Source of the DNA: Elusimicrobiota bacterium
GTDB taxonomy: Bacteria; Elusimicrobiota; Elusimicrobia; UBA1565; UBA9628
Assembly: GCA_023249675.1 (NCBI GenBank)
Contig: JAHFCE010000007.1
Location: forward strand, 58,119-122,118
DNA: 64,000 nt
Reading direction: 5' to 3'
Shown here in pieces: positions 11,816 through 23,036 of the stretch. The first letter of the stretch is position 1. Every line of letters begins with the position of its first letter. Both the position numbers and the translations under genes were made by a program. Under the pieces are notes generated by a model. It saw only the letters and a list, made by a program, of their open reading frames with translations. It searched no databases and was not told the origin of the DNA.

Positions 11816-13579
11816 CTATTCCCACACCGGAGTCGTTTGCTTCGCGGCGGCTTCAGCGGTCAGCTTCTCGATGAAGGCATCGGGAGCGATCCCATTGAAC
11901 TGCCTCCCATCGCGAAGGCGAACGGCAAGGGTGCCCGCCGCCACGTCCTTTGGGCCTAAAACGACCATGTATGGAATTTTTTCGATCGTCGCCTCCCGGA
12001 TCTTGTGCCCGATCTTCTCGGGACGCCCGTCAAGCTCGGCGCGCAGGCCCGCGTCCCGAAGTTTTTGGAGCAATTCTCCGGCCGGGACGATCTGATCATC
12101 GGTGAGCGTCAAGATCTTGACCTGCGTGGGCGCGAGCCACAGCGGGAAGTTGCCGGCGTAATGCTCAACGAGGATGCCGAAGAAGCGCTCGACCGAGCCG
12201 TACAGCGCACGGTGGACCATCAACGGCCGGTGGCGCGCGCCGTCGGCGCCGATGAACTCGAGGTTGAACTTCTTGGGCAGGTTGAAGTCGAACTGGACGG
12301 TCGAGAGCTGCCAGGGACGGCCGATCGCGTCGATGAGCTTCATGTCGATCTTCGGGCCGTAGAAAGCGGCCTCGCCCTTGCACAGCTTGTAGGGAATCTG
12401 CCGGCGGCGGAGCACGTTCTCAAGCGCTCCGGTCGCCCGCTCCCACTCGGCGGCCTCGCCGCTGTAATCCCCGGATTTCTCCGGGTCCCAGGTCGAAACC
12501 TCCATCGCGTATTTCTCGAAACCGTAAGTCTTGAACACCTCGAGCGCGAAATCCACGCAGCCCTCGACCTCACCTTCGATCTGCTCGGGAGTGCAGAAGA
12601 TGTGGGCGTCGTCTTGGGTAAACCCGCGCACGCGCATGAGGCCGTGCAGGACGCCCGAACGCTCGTAGCGATACACCGTGCCGAGCTCCGCAAAGCGCAG
12701 CGGCAGCGCCTTGTAGCTGCGCAGGCGGCTCTGGTAGATCAGGATGTGGAACGGGCAGTTCATCGGCTTGAGCATGTAGTCGGCTTTCTCGACCTCGATC
12801 TCGCCGAACATGTTTTCCTTGTAGAAACTGGTGTGCCCCGAGGTGTGCCAGAGATCCGCGTTGGCGATGTGCGGCGTGTAGACCATGTCGTAGCCGCGCT
12901 TAAGCGCCTCAGAGCGCAGCCAATCCTCCATGATCAAGCGCATGCGTCCGCCCTTCGGGTGCCAAAAAATAAGGCCGGGGCCGGCAAGGTCCTGGACGCT
13001 GAAGAGGTCGAGGGCGGGCCCGATCTTGCGGTGGTCGCGCTTTTTAGCTTCTTCAAGCATCTTGAGATGCTCGGTCAGCTGGTCCTTGGTGGGCCAGGCG
13101 GTCGCGTAGATGCGCTGGAGCATCGCGTTCTTCTCGTCGCCGCGCCAGTAGGCGCCGGCCACGGTCAACAGCTTGAAATGCCGGATTTGCTTGGTGCTCG
13201 GCGTATGTCCGCCGCGGCAGAGGTCAGTGAAGGTCCCATGCGAGTAATGGGTGAGCTTCTGATCCTTGAAGCCTTCCAGCAGCTCGAGCTTGTACGGTTC
13301 GCCTCGTTCGGTCCAGTACCTCTTCGATTCCTCGTAGGTGACTTCCTTGCCGACGAAGTCGTGGTTGCCCTCGGCGATCTGGAGCATCTTGCGCTCGATC
13401 GCCTTGAAGTCGTCTTCCGTGAATCGGTGGACTGAATCGAAGTCGTAGTAAAACCCGTTTTCGATGGCGGGTCCGATGGTGATCTTCGTGCCGGGAAAGA
13501 GTTCCTGCACGGCTTGAGCCATGACGTGAGCGCACGAGTGGCGCAGCGCGTCGAGGGCTTCCGAGGAATTCGAATTCAA
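11816..13579 (-). CDS. thrS: Threonyl-tRNA synthetase lacking the N-terminal TGS domain
   Basis: LRHSCAHVMAQAVQELFPGTKITIGPAIENGFYYDF (editing domain), MLKPMNCPFHILIY, MRVRGFTQDDAHIFC. Apparent TTG start. Confidence 0.95.
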   Translation of the reverse strand: MNSNSSEALDALRHSCAHVMAQAVQELFPGTKITIGPAIENGFYYDFDSVHRFTEDDFKAIERKMLQIAEGNHDFVGKEVTYEESKRYWTERGEPYKLELLEGFKDQKLTHYSHGTFTDLCRGGHTPSTKQIRHFKLLTVAGAYWRGDEKNAMLQRIYATAWPTKDQLTEHLKMLEEAKKRDHRKIGPALDLFSVQDLAGPGLIFWHPKGGRMRLIMEDWLRSEALKRGYDMVYTPHIANADLWHTSGHTSFYKENMFGEIEVEKADYMLKPMNCPFHILIYQSRLRSYKALPLRFAELGTVYRYERSGVLHGLMRVRGFTQDDAHIFCTPEQIEGEVEGCVDFALEVFKTYGFEKYAMEVSTWDPEKSGDYSGEAAEWERATGALENVLRRRQIPYKLCKGEAAFYGPKIDMKLIDAIGRPWQLSTVQFDFNLPKKFNLEFIGADGARHRPLMVHRALYGSVERFFGILVEHYAGNFPLWLAPTQVKILTLTDDQIVPAGELLQKLRDAGLRAELDGRPEKIGHKIREATIEKIPYMVVLGPKDVAAGTLAVRLRDGRQFNGIAPDAFIEKLTAEAAAKQTTPVWE

Positions 13580-13601
13580 CAGGGCTCCGAGGGCAAAAAA
13601 A

Positions 13602-13677
13602 TGGTGCCCAGTACAGGATTTGAACCTGTGACCTTTCCCATGTCAAGGGAACGCGCTACCACTGCGCCAACTGGGCA
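13602..13677 (-). tRNA. tRNA-Val(GAC), CCA encoded
   Basis: Reverse strand TGCCCAG...TTCCC-TTGACAT-GGGAA...GGTTCAAATCC...CTGGGCA-CCA. Anticodon GAC at 13642-13644. Confidence 0.93.
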
Positions 13678-13768
13678 CGAGAGACGACATAAGGAGCAAG
13701 ACGACGGGGTTGATCTTATCATGTCCAGGCGCGGGCAGACAACTTATAACTAATTTAACTGTATCCTG

Positions 13769-15463
13769 TTACGGTTTCAAGACATTTGAGCGTTTGCGGC
13801 GGAAAAGCGGCAACGTCCCGATTCTCGGGGAAAAGTCACGAAAGAGCGGATCGGGGTTGTTCTGCCACATCAAAAGCGGCGCCGAAACCGGGACCGCCTC
13901 GTAAGCGCCACTCGAGGCGAGCGCCGACACCTTGATCAGGGCCTGCGGGTCAAGGCGCAGCCATGGCGAGGGCAAAATCCAGTCGGGCTTGACGAACGAC
14001 AGCTCGTCCTCATAAATGGGTTTGACGCCGGCGGCGAACATGAGCGACAGGTTGTCGGCATCGGAATACGCCGTCTTCCCGCCTTCGGCTTTGATCGTGC
14101 GCGCCGCGCGCTCGATATAGCCCTCCGGGCCGCGCCTGATTTCTCCAAGGAAGCGCGCCAGGTCGGAGCGGGGCCGCACGTCGCGCAGGCGCTGACGCAT
14201 CATGCCGGACACGGACTCGACCGGCTCCGCCGGCGCGCTGAACATCGCGGCGGCCTTCAGCGGCAGCCAGCCGGCCCAGTTCACCGCGACAAGAGCGGCC
14301 GCCAAGCCGAGCGCGGGCGCGGCCCTGCCGCCCGCAAGCTCCGAGATCCAGCGGCCGCCAAGATAGGCCAGAACCGGAAGCACGCCCATCAGATACCGCC
14401 CATAAGGCTCCGCCGCGGTCAACGACAGAAGGCCGAGCGTGGCCGCAAGCCACAGCCAGGACAGCCGCCTCATGTTCGCGACACCCTGCGGCGCGCTCTC
14501 ACGCATGGCGCAGACGACGATCCAGAGGAACACCAGGGCCGCGGCCGCGCGCGAGAAAACGCCCTCGGAGACGAGCCCGCAGAAAAGAACGAATCCCGCC
14601 AAAAGAAGAAGCGGCTTGCGGCGCTTGAGCAGGACCGCCGCGGGCAGGAGCGTCGGGATCGCAAATAACGACAGCCACAGTAAAAATGTTTTCAGGAATT
14701 CAAAGGCCTCGGCTGGAGCGTAGGCGTGGTTGCCCGGTCGTTCCCAGACGCGGAAGTACCAGAGCACCGGAAAGGACAAGGCCGCCATCGCGAGCGCGGC
14801 GCCCTGGAAGCGGCGGCCGAGGCACTCGCGCCCGCGCAGAACCGCGTCGGCGCCGAGCGCCAATACGGCGATCGCGAAGAAGGCAAACGAGGAATGGAGC
14901 AGGAGCAGAAGCGAGAAGATGAGCGCCGCCGCGCCGCCCTTTTTGCCGGCGAGCAGGCGCCGCCACGACAGCAGCGCGAGCACCGTGCCGAGCGCCGTTA
15001 ACGCGTAGTAACGCGACTGCCGCGCGAACAGCAAGAACGCGGGCGAAAGGACGAGCAGAAGGAGGCCCGCTTCTGCGGCCCACGGCCGATCAGCACCATC
15101 CCTAAACAGGCGGCAAAATAGGCACAACGTCAAAAAAGCCGCGAGCGCGAACGGAAGGCGGGCGGCAAACGGGGTCTGTCCGAACATCAAGAACGACAAC
15201 GCGGTCGTGTACGCGGGCAGCCAGGTGTTCCAAATCCAGAGGCCGGAGCCGTTGCCCTCGAACTGGGCGAGCGACGGCTGGGCGCTCACGCGCGCGCCGT
15301 CGACGGCCATGCGCGGAAGACCGGTCTCCTGAATGGACACGGCCCGAAGCGCGGTCTCCGCCTCGTCCTGCCACAGCGCGGGCCGTCCCAGGCGGACGAA
15401 AAGCAGAGCGGCGCCCAGAACGAGCAGGCCGGCCCGAAGCTTGCGCCGCTCCGCCCTGATCAA
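13769..15463 (-). CDS. Multi-TM ArnT/PMT-like (GT39-type) glycosyltransferase
   Basis: N-terminal LGRPALWQDEAETALRAVS (DE motif of dolichyl-phosphate-mannose transferases) followed by many TM helices. Confidence 0.8.
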   Translation of the reverse strand: MIRAERRKLRAGLLVLGAALLFVRLGRPALWQDEAETALRAVSIQETGLPRMAVDGARVSAQPSLAQFEGNGSGLWIWNTWLPAYTTALSFLMFGQTPFAARLPFALAAFLTLCLFCRLFRDGADRPWAAEAGLLLLVLSPAFLLFARQSRYYALTALGTVLALLSWRRLLAGKKGGAAALIFSLLLLLHSSFAFFAIAVLALGADAVLRGRECLGRRFQGAALAMAALSFPVLWYFRVWERPGNHAYAPAEAFEFLKTFLLWLSLFAIPTLLPAAVLLKRRKPLLLLAGFVLFCGLVSEGVFSRAAAALVFLWIVVCAMRESAPQGVANMRRLSWLWLAATLGLLSLTAAEPYGRYLMGVLPVLAYLGGRWISELAGGRAAPALGLAAALVAVNWAGWLPLKAAAMFSAPAEPVESVSGMMRQRLRDVRPRSDLARFLGEIRRGPEGYIERAARTIKAEGGKTAYSDADNLSLMFAAGVKPIYEDELSFVKPDWILPSPWLRLDPQALIKVSALASSGAYEAVPVSAPLLMWQNNPDPLFRDFSPRIGTLPLFRRKRSNVLKP

Positions 15464-15879
15464 TGCGGGGCGAAAGCCTTGCGCGGCCAGCGCGCGACGA
15501 TCGTGGACTGCATGCCGCCGCGCGGGGTGAATTTACCCGTCACCTCAAGCCAGACCGGCTTGCACGCCTTCGCGATGTCGTTGGTGATGCGGTTCACGGC
15601 GTTTTCATAGAAGATGCCCATGTTGCGGTAGCCGAGCATGTAGTACTTGAAGCTCTTGAGCTCGAGGCACTCCTTGTTCGGCAGGTAGCGCACGGTGATC
15701 GTCCCGAAATCCGGGAGCTTGGTCTTCGGGCAAACGGACGTGAACTCGGGCACGTCGATTGTGATCTCATAGCCCTTATACTGGTTGGGCCAGGTCTCGA
15801 TCGGCGGCAGCGGCGCGGTCGCGCCGGACAGCGACAGGTCAGGATTGTAGCCGTAGATCAGCGGCTTCTTATTCGACAT
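15460..15879 (-). CDS. queF: NADPH-dependent 7-cyano-7-deazaguanine reductase
   Basis: [53 protein letters not shown] is the QueF signature. Confidence 0.95.
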   Translation of the reverse strand: MSNKKPLIYGYNPDLSLSGATAPLPPIETWPNQYKGYEITIDVPEFTSVCPKTKLPDFGTITVRYLPNKECLELKSFKYYMLGYRNMGIFYENAVNRITNDIAKACKPVWLEVTGKFTPRGGMQSTIVARWPRKAFAPH

Positions 15880-18085
15880 TTTTTCTCCTCAGTCTCAGGG
15901 AATTCAACACGACGGACATCGAGCTCAACGCCATCGCCCCGCCCGCGTACTCCGGGCGCAGCAGGATCCCCCACCGCGGATACAGCGCACCCGCGGCGAC
16001 GGGGATCAAGAAAAGATTGTAGATGAAAGCCCACGCGAGATTCTCGCGGATCACGCGGCGGATGCGGCGGCTGAGTTTGATTGCGCGCACGAGCGTCATG
16101 AGGTCTGGACTCAGCAAAGTCATATCGGCCGACTCGATGGCGACATCCGTGCCCGTCGCGAGCGCGACCCCCACGTCCGCGTGCGCCAGCGCGGGCGCGT
16201 CGTTGAAACCCTCCCCGACCATCGCGACCTTCTTGCCCTCGGACTGGAAGCGCCGGACGATGCCGGCCTTCTCCTCGGGGCGGATCTCGGCGAACACGGT
16301 GCCAATACCGCACAACTCGGCCGCGCGGTAGGCCGCGGCGTTGCGGTCGCCCGAAACGAGGTAGACCTCAAGACCCATGCCCTTGAGCGCGGCGACCGCC
16401 GCCGGCGCCGAGGGGCGCAGGACGTCCTCCATCTGGAACGCCCCGAGCAGTTCTTTGCCCACGGCGACGCCGAGCAAGGAGCCGAATTCGGAAAATCTCA
16501 TCGCTTGATCCGCCGGGACCCGCACGCCCTCCTCCTTGAGCCAGGGCAGGCTCCCCGCGCGCACCGCGCGCGCGCCGGAACGCACGAGCACGCCGCGCCC
16601 GGGCATGGCCTCAAATGAGTCCACCTTCGGCGCCTGAACCTTGCGCTCCTTGGCGAGCGCGACAATCGCGGCGGCGAACGGATGCTCGGAGCGCTCCTCG
16701 CAGGCGAGCGCCCAGGACAGCATCTCGTCCTCGGTCCCGCGCACAGTGATGGCACCCGCCACGCGCGGCCGTCCCTCGGTGAGCGTGCCGGTCTTGTCGA
16801 AGAGCACGACGTCGAGTTTTCCGACTTCCTCTAAAATCTCGGCGTTCCTCAGGAACACGCCCATCTCCGCCGCGCGGCCGATGCCCGCGACCACGGCGAG
16901 AGGCGTCGCCAGGCCGAGCGCGCACGGGCAGGCCGAGGCCAGCACCGAAACCGTGCACGTCATCGCCAGAAGAAATCGAGGCTCCGGCCCCCAGCGCATC
17001 CACAGGACGGCCGTCAGAATCGAAAGCCCGATCACCGCCGGCACAAACCACGCCGCGAGCGTGTCCACGTAGCGCTGGATTTTGGGCTTGGTCGCCTGGC
17101 TCTCGCGCACCGCCTCGACGATGCGCGCGAGCGCGGACTTGTCTCCGGGCCGGGTCACGCGGATCTCAAGCGCCCCGTTCTTGTTCAGCGTTCCACCCCA
17201 GACGCGCGAGCCGACCGTCTTTTCGACGGGCAGGCTCTCGCCGGTCAGCATGGATTCGTCAAGAGTCGAGCTGCCGCTGGTGACCTCGCCGTCGGCCCCG
17301 ATCTGCTCGCCCGGGCGCACTCGGACGGTCTCGCCGACTTCAACCTCCGCGAGCGGCACGACCAGCTCCGCGCCCCCCCGCAGAACGCGCGCGGTCTTAG
17401 GCGCGAGGCGCATGAGTTTGACCACGGCCTCGTTCGTCTTGCCGCGCGTGCGCGACTCGAGCCAGCGGCCGAACGTCACGAACACGATCAAGCCACTGAC
17501 CGCGTCCCACTGCGTGACGCGCGCCGCGGGCGGCAAGGTTTCAGGAAGAAGCACGACGTAGGCGCTGTACAGAAACGCGGCCCACGTGGACACCGAGACG
17601 AGCGTGTCCATGTCGGCGCGACGACGCAGCAGCGCGCGTGAAAATCCTTGGTGAAAGTGCCAGCCGCCCCAAAGCTGCACCGGCACGGCCAGAAACAGCG
17701 CGGTGTAGGCCGAGAGATTCAGCGCGTGCGCGAGCAGGAGCGGCACGGAGAACACGACCGCGACCTGCAGCCGCGACATCAGCGCGCGCTGCTCGGCCTG
17801 CTGGGACAACAGGCTCATGGATTCCGCCTGGGTGCGCGACTCGCTTTCGCCGAGAACATCGTAGCCGGCCTTCTCGATCGCGCGGCGCAGGCTGCGCACC
17901 TCGAGCTTGCCCGCCCCCGGCGTGAACTCGACGGCGACCGTGCGCGAGGGCAGATCCACCGACACGGCCCGCACTCCCGCGAGCGACTTCAGCGCGCCCT
18001 CAACCTTGCTCACACAGGACGCGCAGTGCATGCCGCGCACGGGCAGCACGATGCGCCGCACGCCGGCGGGCAAGGCTGCGCTCAC
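15869..18085 (-). CDS. copA: Copper-translocating P1B-type ATPase
   Basis: HMA domain [39 protein letters not shown] motif SEHPFA. GTG start overlaps the upstream TGA as GTGA at 18082-18085. Confidence 0.93.
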   Translation of the reverse strand: MSAALPAGVRRIVLPVRGMHCASCVSKVEGALKSLAGVRAVSVDLPSRTVAVEFTPGAGKLEVRSLRRAIEKAGYDVLGESESRTQAESMSLLSQQAEQRALMSRLQVAVVFSVPLLLAHALNLSAYTALFLAVPVQLWGGWHFHQGFSRALLRRRADMDTLVSVSTWAAFLYSAYVVLLPETLPPAARVTQWDAVSGLIVFVTFGRWLESRTRGKTNEAVVKLMRLAPKTARVLRGGAELVVPLAEVEVGETVRVRPGEQIGADGEVTSGSSTLDESMLTGESLPVEKTVGSRVWGGTLNKNGALEIRVTRPGDKSALARIVEAVRESQATKPKIQRYVDTLAAWFVPAVIGLSILTAVLWMRWGPEPRFLLAMTCTVSVLASACPCALGLATPLAVVAGIGRAAEMGVFLRNAEILEEVGKLDVVLFDKTGTLTEGRPRVAGAITVRGTEDEMLSWALACEERSEHPFAAAIVALAKERKVQAPKVDSFEAMPGRGVLVRSGARAVRAGSLPWLKEEGVRVPADQAMRFSEFGSLLGVAVGKELLGAFQMEDVLRPSAPAAVAALKGMGLEVYLVSGDRNAAAYRAAELCGIGTVFAEIRPEEKAGIVRRFQSEGKKVAMVGEGFNDAPALAHADVGVALATGTDVAIESADMTLLSPDLMTLVRAIKLSRRIRRVIRENLAWAFIYNLFLIPVAAGALYPRWGILLRPEYAGGAMALSSMSVVLNSLRLRRKNVE

Positions 18086-18909
18086 TGCAGGCTCCGCTTC
18101 CAGTCGCGCTCGAGCTCCTCGAGCGTGCGCCACGAACCGGGAAAGCCTGCGTTGACCGCCTGATCCAGGTTCTTGTCGTAGCGCAGCGCGCCCAGAAACT
18201 GCGAGAAGCCGATGCGTCCGCCCCGCTCGAGCATGAACCGCACCATGCTTTCCGACTGCGCATACCAGAGGCTGACCTCGTAGGCGCGCTCGGTCGCGGG
18301 CACCAGATGGATCATCTGGTCCATCGCAATCGGCTGGGAGCGGAGGTTGCCGCGCAGAACTGAAAATAGGTCGCCCTGACCGCGGCTGCCGAGCGCTCTG
18401 TTCTCCTGATAGACAGCCAGGCCCTCGTTGACCCAGCGACAATCCGGATTGACGTGGCCCATGTACTCGAACCAAATCAAGTGGGTCATCTCATGCGAGA
18501 GCACCGCCTCCAGGCGAGGCGAGAGGAAGGTGTAGATCGCGTTGCCCACGGCCACGCCGCCGGACCAATCCGGCTGGCCGGTTTTCTTGCGGTACTCGTC
18601 CTGCGTGCCGTACACGACGATCTGATACAGGCCGCGCGGCATAAACGAGCTCAAACCCGTGTCGGTCATGATCCGCACGTAGGCCGCCTCGGCCGTGCTT
18701 GAGACGCCGAGCACGGTGTCGGCACCGTAAGCTTTCACCTTAAAGTGCAGGCTCGAGTTCTCCTGCGCGCCCGCGTCAAGGCCCGGATAGACGCCCTCCA
18801 TGATTCCGCCGTACGAGCGCCCGCGCCCGTCGTCGGGCAATTCTCCGGGATACGGCACACAGGCAGCGCACATCAGCAGGACAAGACCTAGACTCAAATA
18901 CCGATTCAC
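18082..18909 (-). CDS. Putative lipoprotein with gluzincin (peptidase MA-like) domain
   Basis: Lipobox-like LVLLMCAAC. Zinc motif [34 protein letters not shown] start. Confidence 0.75.
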   Translation of the reverse strand: MNRYLSLGLVLLMCAACVPYPGELPDDGRGRSYGGIMEGVYPGLDAGAQENSSLHFKVKAYGADTVLGVSSTAEAAYVRIMTDTGLSSFMPRGLYQIVVYGTQDEYRKKTGQPDWSGGVAVGNAIYTFLSPRLEAVLSHEMTHLIWFEYMGHVNPDCRWVNEGLAVYQENRALGSRGQGDLFSVLRGNLRSQPIAMDQMIHLVPATERAYEVSLWYAQSESMVRFMLERGGRIGFSQFLGALRYDKNLDQAVNAGFPGSWRTLEELERDWKRSLQ

Positions 18910-19000
18910 CTCTTCATTCTATGAAATTCTTCCTGTCCAAGAAGTTCTCCCCCGCGTTTCCAACGTTGGAAGCGTTGTGGAGAATTGGTATCATCTCGTC

Positions 19001-20410
19001 GTGGAACAACGAACCGCTTCCCCTTCTATCGGCGAAATCCTGACGGTCAAGGTCGATCGAATGGCGCCCGCCGGCGACGGGCTCGCGAAGGCCGAGGGCT
19101 CAAACCGCGTGGTGTTCGTGCCCGGCGCCGCTCCGGGCGACCGCCTCGAGGTGTCGGTGTTCGAGGCCAAGTCCAATTTCGCCCGCGCCCGCATCGTGAA
19201 GGTCCTCTCCTCGGGCCCCGAACGCATCGACCCGCCCTGCCCGCACCACGCCGCCCCCTCCCGTCCGGGCCCCGCGTGCGGCGGCTGCGACTGGCAGCAC
19301 ATCGCCTATGACAGCCAGCTCAAGCACAAGCGCGCCATCGTCGTCGACTGCGTCAGCCGCATCGGCAAATTCCCGGACGCCGAGACTCTCGTCCTGCCGA
19401 CCATGCGCGCGCCGAAGCCGTTCGGCTACAGAAACAAAGTCCAGATCCCTTTTATGGCCGGCGACCATGGCCCGCGGATGGGATTTTTTTCCGCGGGCTC
19501 TCGCGAGATCGTCGATATGAGAGAATGCCCGATCCAGCCGGACCTCTCGGTGCGCATCGCGCTCAAGGTCAAGACAATGGCCATTGAACGCGGCTGGACC
19601 TTCTATGACGGCAAGACCGGCCGCGGCTGGCTGCGCCACCTCTATATCCGCACAAACGCCGAGGGCCGAGCGCTCGTAGGGCTTGTCACCACGCACCAGG
19701 AATTCCCCGACCGCGAGGTGTTCGCGGCCGAATTGCGCGCCTCGCATCCCGAAATCGTCGGCATCCACCAGAACATCCAGCCCGAGCGCACCTCGGTCGT
19801 GCTTGGCCCCGTCTGGCGCCGCCTGTGGGGCCAACGCGAGCTCGAGGAGACCCTCGGACGCTTCCATTTCTCGGCCTCGCCGGGCGCCTTCCTCCAAGTC
19901 AACACCCCGGCCGCCGAGGTCCTCTACGATGCGGCCAAGGACGCCGTCCGCGAGGGCGGCAAGAAGTTCCCGCTCGGCCTCGACCTGTACTGCGGAGTCG
20001 GCACGCTCACGTTGTGGATGGCCGACGCCTTTGCGCGCGTGCTCGGCGTCGAGGAAAACAAGGACGCGATCAACGACGCCTACCGCAACGCCGAGCGCAA
20101 CCGCGTGCGCAACGCCCGCTTCAAGGCGGGCCGGGCCGAGGCCGTTTTGCCCAAACTCGCCAAAGAGCTCCCTGAAAATATCTGCGTCGTCGTCGACCCG
20201 CCCCGCATCGGCCTGTCCCAGCCCGTGCGACGCTTTCTCACCGACAAGAAGATCAAGCGCCTCGTCTACGTCTCCTGCGACCCGGCCACGTTCGCGCGCG
20301 ACGCCGGCTTCCTGTCGCACTCCGGCTACGTCCTACGCCGAGTCCAGCCCGTCGATCTCTTCCCGCAGACCAGCCATGTCGAGCTCGTCGCCCTGCTGGA
20401 CCGGAAGTAG
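19001..20410 (+). CDS. rlmD: 23S rRNA (uracil-5-)-methyltransferase, TrmA/RlmD family
   Basis: TRAM-like N-terminus, ACGGCDWQHIAYDSQLKHK, LDLYCGVGTLTLWMA, VVDPPRIGL, VYVSCDPATFARD. GTG start at 19001 with TATCAT 6 nt upstream. Confidence 0.9.
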   Translation: MEQRTASPSIGEILTVKVDRMAPAGDGLAKAEGSNRVVFVPGAAPGDRLEVSVFEAKSNFARARIVKVLSSGPERIDPPCPHHAAPSRPGPACGGCDWQHIAYDSQLKHKRAIVVDCVSRIGKFPDAETLVLPTMRAPKPFGYRNKVQIPFMAGDHGPRMGFFSAGSREIVDMRECPIQPDLSVRIALKVKTMAIERGWTFYDGKTGRGWLRHLYIRTNAEGRALVGLVTTHQEFPDREVFAAELRASHPEIVGIHQNIQPERTSVVLGPVWRRLWGQRELEETLGRFHFSASPGAFLQVNTPAAEVLYDAAKDAVREGGKKFPLGLDLYCGVGTLTLWMADAFARVLGVEENKDAINDAYRNAERNRVRNARFKAGRAEAVLPKLAKELPENICVVVDPPRIGLSQPVRRFLTDKKIKRLVYVSCDPATFARDAGFLSHSGYVLRRVQPVDLFPQTSHVELVALLDRK

Positions 20411-20514
20411 GTCTTTAGACCTATTTACGTCAGGGGCCAAAAGGCCTTGCGTTTTGGCGGTTTTGGGCTTATATTTGCCGCAGCGATCCCGAATAGGCAT
20501 TGAATGAGGACCCC

Positions 20515-22956
20515 ATGAAAACCCCTCGCGCCGCCTGTCTCATCTTGCTCGTGCTGGCCGCCTCCGCCGCGCACGCCGATGACCCGACCTCAATCATCCC
20601 CCAGGCGGGCCAGGTCGGAATCACCGATTATTCGCGTCCGCAGCAAAGCCGCGCTTGGAAAATTTTACACATCGAACGTGCGGATTCGACCCCGAGCGAG
20701 CCAAGCGTCCGGATCAATCCGTTCGACAAGGTCTTCCTCATTCCGACCCGTAATTACGACGCGAGCTTCGGCGTCACCCCCCTTCTCAGCGTGTCCGACA
20801 AGCCCTATCCGGGAGCCACGAAAGGCAAGCCGGTGCGCCTGTTGGACAGCAACGAGCAGCCCACCGGGCCGAAACTGTGGCTGTCGAGCCGCCGGAACGA
20901 CGATATTCTCGAGGAGTCGAAACGTTGGCCCGCCGACACATCCCGGAACGACCCGCTGGCTTTCATCCGCTCCCCCTTAGACTCAAAGACGCTCCTGGGC
21001 AAATTTCTGTCCCCCCCGGGAAGCCCGGCCCTCTACCCGTTCAGCCCGCGCAAGGAGCCGCCCACCTTCTACTCGGCCGTCACGAACTATCGCTACGACG
21101 CGGGCAGGAAGAAGGTCATCGACGCCGAGGGCCACAAGGTGACCTTCACCGTGTCGGACCTACCCAATGACAGCGGAGGTTTTTACCTGACGCCCCCGGC
21201 CATTCCGGCCGATTTCAACTTCGGAGACCTGACCTTCGCCGACGCCGAGGGCGAACCCGTGGACGTAAAAAAAGGCGCGGTCCCGGAAGAGCCCGCAGCC
21301 GCGAAAAAACCCGAGGCGCCCCGTTCCCTGAGAAAACTCAACACCGCACGCGGGTGGAAAGGCGAGGTCACCGCCATCGGCGAGTGGCATGCGATCGGGA
21401 CTGCGGCGATCCTGATGCCTCCCCTTCCCGCGCAGACCTTCTACTGCTACCACGAACAGATGAACGGCGATTCGACCCTCGAGGAGCACTTGAAGAAAAA
21501 TCCGGTCATCGTGGAGTGCATCGACTGGTCCATACCGGAAGACGACGCGACGCAGGGCAGCGCGGACAAGAGGTATAAGATCCGCAACTACCATCTCCAA
21601 TTTGATCTGGCCTACAAGGAGGGCAAGCTCACCACCATCAATTCTGCCCTCAGTCTGACCGTGACCGGAAGACCCCTGTCGAGCGCCGCCATCGGAGGCG
21701 CGCAATTTGTCAAGGTGACGAACGCCCAGTCCCCAGCCACCCCGGGCTCAATCCTGCTCAGCGCCAAGGAGCAGACCTGGCTCGACAAGCGCCAGGCCGC
21801 GGAGTACGCGTCAGACAAGACCGCCGCCACGGGGAAGGCCGACGCGATCACGGCCCTTGCTCGGAAATACCGGACACTTGTCGTTGAGAACCTTGCGCCG
21901 AACGCGGCCGCCAGCGCGGCCTACACGAGCGCCATCGCCGCCGCCGGGGCGACGCCGCAGACCATCGACGCGGCCTTGCCCGCCGAAGTCTGGGGCGGCT
22001 CAAACAGCGCCGTCGTCGGTCTTTTCGGCGACCGCGCCGACATCCAGCTGTCGAAGGCCGACTGGGACGTCTTAAGCAAAAATCCCCCCGCCAAGCCGGA
22101 ATACCAGGCCGCGCTCGAGGCGTACAAAACCGCCCGCGCCGGCGCCGACGGCCGGGGCGCGGGGGCCGACTTCACGCGCTCGATGTACGATCCCATCGTC
22201 CTGCACCGCACCGCGGAGGCCGCGCGCAAGCTCCTCGCGCCCCCTCCCGCCACCGCGCCGGCGCCGAACGACGCACACGGCTCGCTGCTGACCGCGGCCG
22301 AGAAGCAGCTGCTCACGCCGGGAGAGCTCGCGACATACCACAGCATCCTTCGCTCGGCCAAGGACGATCCAAACGATCCCTCCCTGCAACGCTATGTCGC
22401 CCAGCTGCGCAAGCGAATCGACGTCGAGCGCCGCCAGGATGACCCGCCATACGCCGTTCCGATCGACAGGGCCGCGTTCGACAAGCTTCCAAAATGGCAG
22501 AAGAGGAAGTTCTGCGGCACTTCCGCCGCCTCAGCCAACCCGGCAGAGGACACGCGCGCGGCCGAGTTGCGCGGCGGGAGCACCGCGCGGGCGGATCTCG
22601 AGGCGAGCGCAGCCGCGTCCGCGACATCCGGGAACACGGCGACGGCGGATGCCCCCGCCACGACATGGGTTGCCGACGCCTGTCGGCCGTACAGGACTCC
22701 GATCGTGGTAAGCCGTCCCGACGCGAAGCCCACCGTCACGGCGGAGACCCCTCCCCCTCCCCTCGGTGTCGACAAGGATGCCGGGGCCAAGAAGCCGAGC
22801 AACTGGTTAAACGCCGACGTCGTGACCAGCGCCGTGAAGGGTGCCATGATCGGCCTGCTGGTCGGCTCTCTGTTCGGCCCCCCCGGCCTCATCGCAGGTC
22901 CGCTCATCGGCGCCGGGCTGTTCTACGGCCTGACCGTATTCGCCAACTGGAAGTAG
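20515..22956 (+). CDS. Large exported protein of unknown function with C-terminal glycine-zipper TM module
   Basis: Signal peptide MKTPRAACLILLVLAASAAHA. C-terminal VKGAMIGLLVGSLFGPPGLIAGPLIGAGLFYGL. SD-like GAGG before the ATG. Confidence 0.8.
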   Translation: MKTPRAACLILLVLAASAAHADDPTSIIPQAGQVGITDYSRPQQSRAWKILHIERADSTPSEPSVRINPFDKVFLIPTRNYDASFGVTPLLSVSDKPYPGATKGKPVRLLDSNEQPTGPKLWLSSRRNDDILEESKRWPADTSRNDPLAFIRSPLDSKTLLGKFLSPPGSPALYPFSPRKEPPTFYSAVTNYRYDAGRKKVIDAEGHKVTFTVSDLPNDSGGFYLTPPAIPADFNFGDLTFADAEGEPVDVKKGAVPEEPAAAKKPEAPRSLRKLNTARGWKGEVTAIGEWHAIGTAAILMPPLPAQTFYCYHEQMNGDSTLEEHLKKNPVIVECIDWSIPEDDATQGSADKRYKIRNYHLQFDLAYKEGKLTTINSALSLTVTGRPLSSAAIGGAQFVKVTNAQSPATPGSILLSAKEQTWLDKRQAAEYASDKTAATGKADAITALARKYRTLVVENLAPNAAASAAYTSAIAAAGATPQTIDAALPAEVWGGSNSAVVGLFGDRADIQLSKADWDVLSKNPPAKPEYQAALEAYKTARAGADGRGAGADFTRSMYDPIVLHRTAEAARKLLAPPPATAPAPNDAHGSLLTAAEKQLLTPGELATYHSILRSAKDDPNDPSLQRYVAQLRKRIDVERRQDDPPYAVPIDRAAFDKLPKWQKRKFCGTSAASANPAEDTRAAELRGGSTARADLEASAAASATSGNTATADAPATTWVADACRPYRTPIVVSRPDAKPTVTAETPPPPLGVDKDAGAKKPSNWLNADVVTSAVKGAMIGLLVGSLFGPPGLIAGPLIGAGLFYGLTVFANWK

Positions 22957-23036
22957 GGGATCGCAGACTTTAGGCCTAGGCCGATCGGGGTCCAAGGCCC
23001 CTGACGGAGCGCCGCGCGGGACGCTATCCTATACGT

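Noticed and set aside
15869-18085. Metal-resistance island around copA
   Set aside because: Neighbours are QueF, GT39 and a peptidase-MA lipoprotein; no CsoR/CopZ/CusRS or mobile genes, so ordinary housekeeping context.
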